A stretch of 5,847 nucleotides of DNA from Chromatiales bacterium (GTDB taxonomy: Bacteria; Pseudomonadota; Gammaproteobacteria; Chromatiales; Chromatiaceae). The position numbers and the translations under genes were made by a program. Shown one piece after another: positions 1-5,847 of the stretch. Positions within the stretch are counted from its first letter, which is position 1; each line of letters starts with the position of its first letter. The stretch spans positions 1-5,847 of the forward strand of contig JAKSCN010000224.1 of NCBI GenBank assembly GCA_022360595.1, in the 5' to 3' direction. The notes below the pieces were generated by a model. The model made no database searches and was not told the DNA's origin. It saw nothing but the letters and a program-made list of their open reading frames with translations.

Positions 1-1071
1 CTGATCTCACGCCCCAGTATTCTCACCAATCGCATCAAACAGGCGGACAGCATTCGTGAGCTGGCAGAGCTGACTCAACAGATGATCGAAGCGGCGGAAG
101 ATGCCCAGGCCACCAACCACCGTCCCAGCGATGCCGTCAGGCTGCTGAGCGAAACCCATCTGGTGGCCCAACGGCGGGCCATCGAGCTGACCCTGCGCTG
201 GATGGAGATGAAAGGCTATGGCGAACCGCCGGCCGACTACGCCATCCTCAACATGGGCTCCTGCGGCCGCAAGGAGATGCTGCTCAACTCCGACCAGGAC
301 AACGGCATCATCATCGCCGATGTCCCGGATGAACAGCTCCCCGAGGTTCAGCAGTGGTTCGAACGCTTCTGTAAGCGCATGAATAAAAACCTGGACCGCA
401 TCGGCTACCCGATCTGTCCCGGGGACATCATGGCGCGCAACCCGATGTACCGTAAGACATTAAGCCAGTGGAAAAAACAGGTCACCCACATCACCAAAAA
501 GCCCACCGAAAAGGCGGCCCGCTGGTCCAATGTGGTGCTCGATTTCGACACTTTGTATGGCAATGATCTGCTTACCACCGAGCTATGGCGCCATGTGCTG
601 GCAGAGATCAAAAACCATACACGGCTACTAAAAATGATGGCTGACGACGACTCGGAGGGCAGACCGGCCATCGGTTTTTTCAATCAATTGATCACCACCA
701 CCTCCAACGATCAGGGTGAGTGGATCGACATCAAGCGCAACGGCCTGCGCATCATCGCCAACGCGGCCAGGATTCTGGCCCTGGGCAACGGCATTGTGGC
801 GCAGAACACCAGCAGCCGCCTGACTGCACTGGTGCGAGTAGGCAAGTTGCCTCAGGATTTCAAGGACAGCGTCCAGGACGCCTACGAGGAGCTGCTGGAT
901 TTGCTGCTCACCCATCAGATCCAGCAGACCAAAAACGGACGAAAACTCAATAAGTTAATCGACCCGGACAAGCTCTCCCCTCAGGCCCGCAGTACCTTGC
1001 GTATGGCAATGCGTGCGGTGAAGCGGTTCCAGGAGAAACTGAAGGATGACTATGCATCTAATATTTTTTAA
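1..1071 (+). CDS. DUF294 putative nucleotidyltransferase, 3' part (partial gene)
   Basis: The frame is open from base 1 to a TAA at 1069-1071, so this is the last 356 residues of a longer protein; the first ATG in view (82) is not its true start. At visible residues 86-104 lies the nucleotidyltransferase-fold signature GS-C-GR-KE followed by SDQDNG, with the paired Asp residues expected to bind metal. It is followed by CPGDIMARNPMYRKT, typical of the DUF294 domain, and a helical C-terminal half matching the DUF294_C substrate-binding type. Known family members (COG2905) usually carry cyclic-nucleotide-binding and CBS domains ahead of this region, so those probably lie upstream of the window. 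The biochemical substrate is not established; a regulatory role by nucleotidyl transfer, as in GlnD or GlnE, is only an analogy. Genes of this type often sit near acetate uptake and activation genes, and acs follows here. No clear terminator follows the stop codon. Confidence 0.88.
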   Translation: MISRPSILTNRIKQADSIRELAELTQQMIEAAEDAQATNHRPSDAVRLLSETHLVAQRRAIELTLRWMEMKGYGEPPADYAILNMGSCGRKEMLLNSDQDNGIIIADVPDEQLPEVQQWFERFCKRMNKNLDRIGYPICPGDIMARNPMYRKTLSQWKKQVTHITKKPTEKAARWSNVVLDFDTLYGNDLLTTELWRHVLAEIKNHTRLLKMMADDDSEGRPAIGFFNQLITTTSNDQGEWIDIKRNGLRIIANAARILALGNGIVAQNTSSRLTALVRVGKLPQDFKDSVQDAYEELLDLLLTHQIQQTKNGRKLNKLIDPDKLSPQARSTLRMAMRAVKRFQEKLKDDYASNIF

Positions 1072-1120
1072 AGGGCAGCCGGCAGATACCCGTTTGAGGG
1101 CCGAAATAGCAACATTACCG

Positions 1121-1148
1121 TTGACAATAACCCGGAAACTGTAAGAAT
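1121..1148 (+). promoter_or_regulatory. Candidate sigma70 promoter ahead of the small membrane gene and acs
   Basis: A perfect -35 box TTGACA (1121-1126) is followed after 16 bases by AAGAAT (1143-1148), which matches four of six bases of the -10 consensus. Transcription would start near 1155, about 23 bases before the ATG at 1178. It lies in the gap after the DUF294 gene and could drive both the small gene and acs. No CRP-like or sigma54-like site was seen beside it. The call rests on sequence match alone. Confidence 0.4.
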
Positions 1149-1177
1149 GAGGGGCTTCTGGTTTCAGGCTGTATCAT

Positions 1178-1450
1178 ATGCACCCATTATTAAAAAGGTT
1201 GGCCTGGATTGGATTTGCAGTCGTGTTCTATAACGCCGGACAAGCCTTTACAGTGCTGGTATTGGAGCCCGACAATTTTGCAGGAGGATTGGACTGGATC
1301 TGGTTTATCGCATTTCCATTACTGCTTCCGCTGTTTTTTATAATAAATCGCCGCTTGTGTGCTTGTACCAGTGACGAAAAGACCTCTATGCACAGTAACA
1401 GTGAGATGGATAACAACAACAAAATCCATTACACCGGCCAAATGCCGTAA
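1178..1450 (+). CDS. Small two-helix membrane protein of unknown function
   Basis: This frame encodes 90 residues and I do not recognise the family. Two hydrophobic stretches, about residues 9-29 and 39-57, look like membrane helices. They are joined by a short acidic loop (EPDNFAGGLD). Basic residues K6, R7 and R58, R59 flank the helices, so both ends are predicted to be cytoplasmic. The C-terminal tail (61-90) is polar, begins with CAC and is rich in Asn, Asp and Ser. An in-frame stop at 1148-1150 limits the start. ATG 1178 has only a weak AGG at 1166-1168 as ribosome binding site. The gene lies 106 bases after the DUF294 gene and 76 bases before acs on the same strand, so co-transcription with acs is plausible. 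Its G+C (about 45%) is clearly lower than that of acs. The helix, loop and charge pattern favours a real gene, but a chance open frame is not excluded. Confidence 0.6.
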   Translation: MHPLLKRLAWIGFAVVFYNAGQAFTVLVLEPDNFAGGLDWIWFIAFPLLLPLFFIINRRLCACTSDEKTSMHSNSEMDNNNKIHYTGQMP

Positions 1451-1513
1451 AAGATTCATTATCGAAGTGAAAACTGAGAACAGATTGCACTGTTATCGGT
1501 TAGACATCTAATT

Positions 1514-1519
1514 AAGGAG
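1514..1519 (+). promoter_or_regulatory. Ribosome binding site of acs
   Basis: AAGGAG lies seven bases before ATG 1527, an almost ideal Shine-Dalgarno sequence and spacing. It fixes the acs start and suggests efficient translation. Confidence 0.85.
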
Positions 1520-1526
1520 ACACAAT

Positions 1527-3467
<1,941 letters not shown>

Positions 3468-3485
3468 GTCGGTTTTTCGGCTGAT

Positions 3486-3516
3486 AAAAAAGGCGGGCAT
3501 TATGCCCGCCTTTTTT
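3486..3516. terminator. Bidirectional intrinsic terminator between acs and znuB
   Basis: GGCGGGCA (3492-3499) pairs perfectly with TGCCCGCC (3503-3510) around a three-base loop. Six A residues precede the stem and six T residues follow it, so either strand gives a GC-rich hairpin with a U tract. It lies 18 bases past the acs stop and 18 bases past the convergent znuB stop, so it can end both transcripts. Confidence 0.92.
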
Positions 3517-3534
3517 GTTGCCTAGAGCCACCTG

Positions 3535-4320
3535 TTAACGTCGAACGGCCGTTAACTGCGACAGACTAAACAGCAGCGCCGCCGCGACTACAATGGATGG
3601 GCCTGCCGGTGTATCCCAAAACCAGGAGGCACTCAGCCCCATGCCCACAGAGCACATGCCTACCACTGCGGCCAGCGCGGCCATCTGTTCGGGGGTTCGG
3701 CTAAAACACCGTGCTGCGGCAGCCGGAATAATCATCATCGAAGTAATCAACAACACGCCCACGATCTTCATGGAGATGGCGATTACCAGTGCAATCATCA
3801 CCATGAAGGCGAAACGGATTGTCTTTACGGGTATCCCCTCTACTTGGGCCAGCTCCTCATCCACGGTGAGCGCCAGCAGTGGCTTCCAGATCAGGGCCAA
3901 TGCCGCCAACACCAACAGACAGCCACCCCAGACCCACCAGAGATCGTTGGTAGTAACCGCAAGAATATCGCCAAACAGGTAACCGACCAGATCAACTCTG
4001 ACATCTTCGAGAAAGGCCATCACCACCAGACCGATGGACAAGGTACTGTGCGCCAGAATTCCCAATAGCGTATCTGTCGCCAGCAGACGTTTGCCTTGCA
4101 GCGTTAGCAGGAGCAGCGCAATGAGCACCGCCACCGTGGCGATCGCCAGATTGAGGTTCACATCAAGCAGAAAACCCAACGCCACACCCAGCAGTGCGGA
4201 ATGAGCCAGCGTATCACCAAAATAGGCCATGCGCCGCCAGACGACGAAACTGCCCAAGGGGGCAGCCACCAGGACGACACCAATGCCGGCGATAATCGCC
4301 TTCAGCATGAAGTCATCCAT
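3535..4320 (-). CDS. znuB: Zinc ABC transporter, membrane permease ZnuB
   Basis: ZnuB is the inner-membrane channel of the Zn2+ importer, taking zinc from ZnuA and powered by ZnuC. The 261-residue product belongs to the ABC-3 family and has about seven to eight hydrophobic segments (roughly 6-27, 37-53, 56-75, 84-103, 128-147, 168-205 possibly two, 213-235, 238-255). The family-typical YFGDTLAHSALLGVALG lies near residues 33-49, and a cytoplasmic stretch (DEELAQVEGIPV) after the fifth segment probably contacts ZnuC. An in-frame ATG at 4344 is possible, but ATG 4320 is preferred because AAGGAG (4333-4328) precedes it by seven bases. With this start the first eight bases overlap the end of znuC (ATGGATGA), which implies translational coupling. 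A manganese or iron permease of the same family is the alternative; the His-rich partners favour zinc. Confidence 0.93.
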   Translation of the reverse strand: MDDFMLKAIIAGIGVVLVAAPLGSFVVWRRMAYFGDTLAHSALLGVALGFLLDVNLNLAIATVAVLIALLLLTLQGKRLLATDTLLGILAHSTLSIGLVVMAFLEDVRVDLVGYLFGDILAVTTNDLWWVWGGCLLVLAALALIWKPLLALTVDEELAQVEGIPVKTIRFAFMVMIALVIAISMKIVGVLLITSMMIIPAAAARCFSRTPEQMAALAAVVGMCSVGMGLSASWFWDTPAGPSIVVAAALLFSLSQLTAVRR

Positions 4321-5092
4321 GATCGCACTCCTTATGATTTTCACCGTCCGTAGCGATCACATTGCCGTGTATGTCGTGGGCGTGATCGTGGTGATGTCGA
4401 TAGAGCGCCAGACCATCGCGCACCGGTGAGCCGAACAGTTCCAGATAGGCGGGGTGTTTGCTGACACTTTCGGGGTGACCGGCACAACAGATGTGATGGT
4501 TAATACAGATCACCCGGTCGGTGGTGGCCATCACCAGATGGAGATCGTGAGAGATCAACAATACACTGCAACCGTAGCTGTCGCGAATCCGGCTGATCAG
4601 TGAGTAGAGCTCTTCCTGACCAGTAACATCGATCCCCTGGGCCGGTTCATCCAACACCAACAGATCGGGGGATCGCAACATCGCTCTGGCCAGCAGTACC
4701 CGTTGGTGTTCACCGCCGGAGAGGGTCTGCATCGGGTTATCCAAAAGATAACGGACACCAACCTCATCGATCACGGCATTGAAGCGTGCATCATCACTTT
4801 TAATGGTGAGTCGCAGAAAACGCCTCACAGTCAGAGGCATGTTTTCCGAGAGGTGAAGGCGCTGCGGCATATAGCCGATAGTCAGGCCGGACTTGCGTCT
4901 GACCACGCCGCTGCCGGGTTGCAGCAGACCAAGCAGCACACGCACCAGGGTTGTTTTACCCGCACCGTTGGGACCGATCAGAGTGATGATCTCACCGCGG
5001 GCAATCTCCAGGTCAATGCCATCGAGTACCTGGCGGCCATTGAACTCAACCCGAATATCTTTCGCGCCCAGCAGCGCTGCTTCTGTTGCCAT
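4313..5092 (-). CDS. znuC: Zinc ABC transporter, ATP-binding protein ZnuC
   Basis: ZnuC is the cytoplasmic ATPase that drives zinc import through ZnuB. The 259-residue protein has all ABC motifs: Walker A GPNGAGKTT (40-48), Q-loop Gln77, signature LSGGEHQR (124-131), Walker B LLVLDEP (144-150) and the switch His182. A conserved INHHICCAG segment lies near 198-205. The C-terminal tail from 233 is His-rich (YRHHHDHAHDIHG, then ENHKECDHG); E. coli ZnuC has a similar YRHHH tail as I recall it, but the final His/Cys-bearing piece appears additional. GTG 5098 and ATG 5092 are both possible starts. ATG 5092 is chosen because AGGAG lies eight bases upstream, whereas GTG would leave only two. The gene follows znuA on the same strand after 97 bases and overlaps znuB by 8 bases, so the two transporter genes are surely co-transcribed. 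Confidence 0.95.
   Translation of the reverse strand: MATEAALLGAKDIRVEFNGRQVLDGIDLEIARGEIITLIGPNGAGKTTLVRVLLGLLQPGSGVVRRKSGLTIGYMPQRLHLSENMPLTVRRFLRLTIKSDDARFNAVIDEVGVRYLLDNPMQTLSGGEHQRVLLARAMLRSPDLLVLDEPAQGIDVTGQEELYSLISRIRDSYGCSVLLISHDLHLVMATTDRVICINHHICCAGHPESVSKHPAYLELFGSPVRDGLALYRHHHDHAHDIHGNVIATDGENHKECDHG
4328..4333 (-). promoter_or_regulatory. Ribosome binding site of znuB
   Basis: On the minus strand AAGGAG lies seven bases before ATG 4320 and inside the end of znuC. It decides the znuB start in favour of 4320 over the upstream in-frame ATG at 4344. Confidence 0.8.
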
Positions 5093-5100
5093 CAGCACCG

Positions 5101-5105
5101 CTCCT
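5101..5105 (-). promoter_or_regulatory. Ribosome binding site of znuC
   Basis: On the minus strand AGGAG (within GAGAGGAG) precedes ATG 5092 by eight bases. The alternative GTG start at 5098 would be only two bases away, too close to use this site. Confidence 0.75.
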
Positions 5106-5110
5106 CTCGG

Positions 5111-5129
5111 TGATTAGGTCTTTAAATCA
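5111..5129. promoter_or_regulatory. Weak palindrome in the znuA-znuC spacer (possible operator)
   Basis: TGATT (5111-5115) and AATCA (5125-5129) form a five-base inverted repeat around nine bases, just upstream of the znuC ribosome binding site. It does not resemble the long AT-rich Zur box of enterobacteria. A poor -10-like TAGAAT on the minus strand (5144-5139) lies next to it, with no good -35 box. It could be a chance repeat. Confidence 0.15.
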
Positions 5130-5189
5130 TTGGGCTTTATTCTAAACCCTAACGCTTATCCACACGACAGATTGTTGTGAGCTGAACCC

Positions 5190-5847
5190 TTATCTGCTCA
5201 GGCAACTGACCAATTCATTTGCCAGGTTTTCCATTAACTTAAAATAGGCATCACTGTCAGCTTTCAGGGTTGATCCCAGTGGATCAAGCACACCTGAACG
5301 GGCGTCAGTACCATCAATCAGTGTCTTAACCAGTTTGGGCTGAAACTGTGGTTCACTAAACACACAACGAGCATTAAGCTGCTCAATCTTGCTGCGCAAC
5401 TGATGAATACGCCGTGCACCCGGGGCACGCTCGGGACTCACGGTGACCGAACCCACTGCATTCAAATCGTAGCGCTGCTCAAACAGGTGATAGGCATCAT
5501 GAAACACCACATAGGGCTCACCCTTGACTGGCGACAGACGTTTCGCGATGGCGCTATCGAGCTGTTCGATACGGCCCAACATAGCCTGCGCATTGTTTCG
5601 GTAGATATCGGCCGACGCTTTGTCAACCTGAATCAGATGCTCACTGACCACACGCACAATCTGCGCCGCATTCTTGGGTGACAACCAGAGATGAGGGTCG
5701 ACACCATCTTCATGCTCATCAGCATGTTCTGCTTCATCGTGCTTGGGCTCATGCTCACCGTGTTCGTGTTGATCATGCTCATCATGGTTATGTTTATCCC
5801 AGGCGCCACCTTCACGCATGGCAACCCGCTGCATACCGGGTTGAGAA
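5190..5847 (-). CDS. znuA: Zinc ABC transporter, periplasmic zinc-binding protein ZnuA (C-terminal part)
   Basis: ZnuA captures Zn2+ in the periplasm and delivers it to ZnuB. The last 218 residues are visible and the frame runs off the right edge; compared with E. coli ZnuA (about 310 residues) roughly the first hundred, including the signal peptide and the first zinc-ligand His, lie outside. Visible features are a His/Asp/Glu-rich loop (5792-5712), then DPHLWLSP with a zinc-ligand His, FHDAYHLFEQ with the next ligand His (5499-5501), and LDPLG with the family's conserved Asp (5283-5285). Cys residues in CVFSEPQF and in the C-terminal SCLSR match the positions of the E. coli disulfide. The His-rich loop marks a zinc rather than a manganese binding protein. 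It shares the strand with znuC, unlike E. coli where znuA is divergent, so one znuA-znuC-znuB operon is likely. Confidence 0.95.
   Translation of the reverse strand, partial: SQPGMQRVAMREGGAWDKHNHDEHDQHEHGEHEPKHDEAEHADEHEDGVDPHLWLSPKNAAQIVRVVSEHLIQVDKASADIYRNNAQAMLGRIEQLDSAIAKRLSPVKGEPYVVFHDAYHLFEQRYDLNAVGSVTVSPERAPGARRIHQLRSKIEQLNARCVFSEPQFQPKLVKTLIDGTDARSGVLDPLGSTLKADSDAYFKLMENLANELVSCLSR
5712..5792 (-). repeat. His/Asp/Glu-rich low-complexity coding stretch in znuA
   Basis: Twenty-seven codons encode nine His and eleven Asp or Glu residues, the metal-binding loop of ZnuA. The DNA is repetitive: the 12-base word TCATGCTCATCA (plus strand) occurs at 5710-5721 and 5773-5784, and a shorter version at 5749-5757. 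Such repeats could let the loop change length between strains by slippage or recombination. Confidence 0.6.

Noticed and set aside
720..953. Plus-strand 77-codon frame inside the DUF294 gene
   Set aside because: It is in another frame of a well-supported gene, with a biased, low-complexity translation.
1451..1526. TTGCAC (1485-1490) followed by TAATTA (1509-1514) as an acs promoter; possible CRP site nearby
   Set aside because: Both boxes match poorly, and the -10 would touch the ribosome binding site. No TGTGA-N6-TCACA symmetry is present.
4321..4344. Upstream ATG (4344) as the znuB start
   Set aside because: It would lengthen the overlap with znuC to 32 bases, and the good AAGGAG site lies downstream of it, correctly placed for ATG 4320.
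4703..5113. Plus-strand open frame of 136 codons
   Set aside because: It is antisense to znuC, whose ABC motifs are all present; the translation looks random.
5093..5189. Zur box between znuA and znuC
   Set aside because: I looked for the long AT-rich palindrome known from enterobacteria and did not find it; only a short TGATT-N9-AATCA repeat is present.

Overview
The window (about 55% G+C) reads as an ordinary chromosomal segment of a gammaproteobacterium. This is inferred from the strong resemblance of Acs and the ZnuABC proteins to their E. coli counterparts, as I remember those sequences. A sulfur-oxidising or Chromatiales-like relative is possible but cannot be shown from this sequence. 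There is no sign of phage, insertion sequence, CRISPR, tRNA or rRNA.

Layout. Positions 1-1071 (+) hold the 3' part of a DUF294-type putative nucleotidyltransferase gene, cut by the window edge. A 106-base gap follows, with a candidate sigma70 promoter (TTGACA at 1121). Positions 1178-1450 (+) encode a 90-residue, two-helix membrane protein of unknown function, and 1527-3467 (+) encode a complete acetyl-CoA synthetase (acs). A strong hairpin flanked by A and T tracts at 3486-3516 separates this block from the convergent minus-strand genes and can terminate both. On the minus strand, read from right to left, come znuA (5' end outside the window), a 97-base gap, znuC, and znuB overlapping znuC by 8 bases. 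Together these encode a high-affinity zinc ABC importer.

How the genes work together. Acs activates acetate to acetyl-CoA. In other proteobacteria DUF294 nucleotidyltransferase-like proteins often lie near acetate uptake and activation genes, so the left half is plausibly an acetate-use locus; the small membrane protein between them is the only real unknown. In the right half, periplasmic ZnuA captures Zn2+, ZnuB is the membrane channel and ZnuC the ATPase. ZnuA and ZnuC both carry histidine-rich stretches.

No gene-free stretch exceeds 300 bases. The gaps are 1072-1177 (candidate promoter), 1451-1526 (acs leader, only a ribosome binding site seen), 3468-3534 (terminator) and 5093-5189 (znuA-znuC spacer with a weak palindrome). 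I found no convincing previously undescribed system; the items worth a second look are modest and are listed with matching scores.
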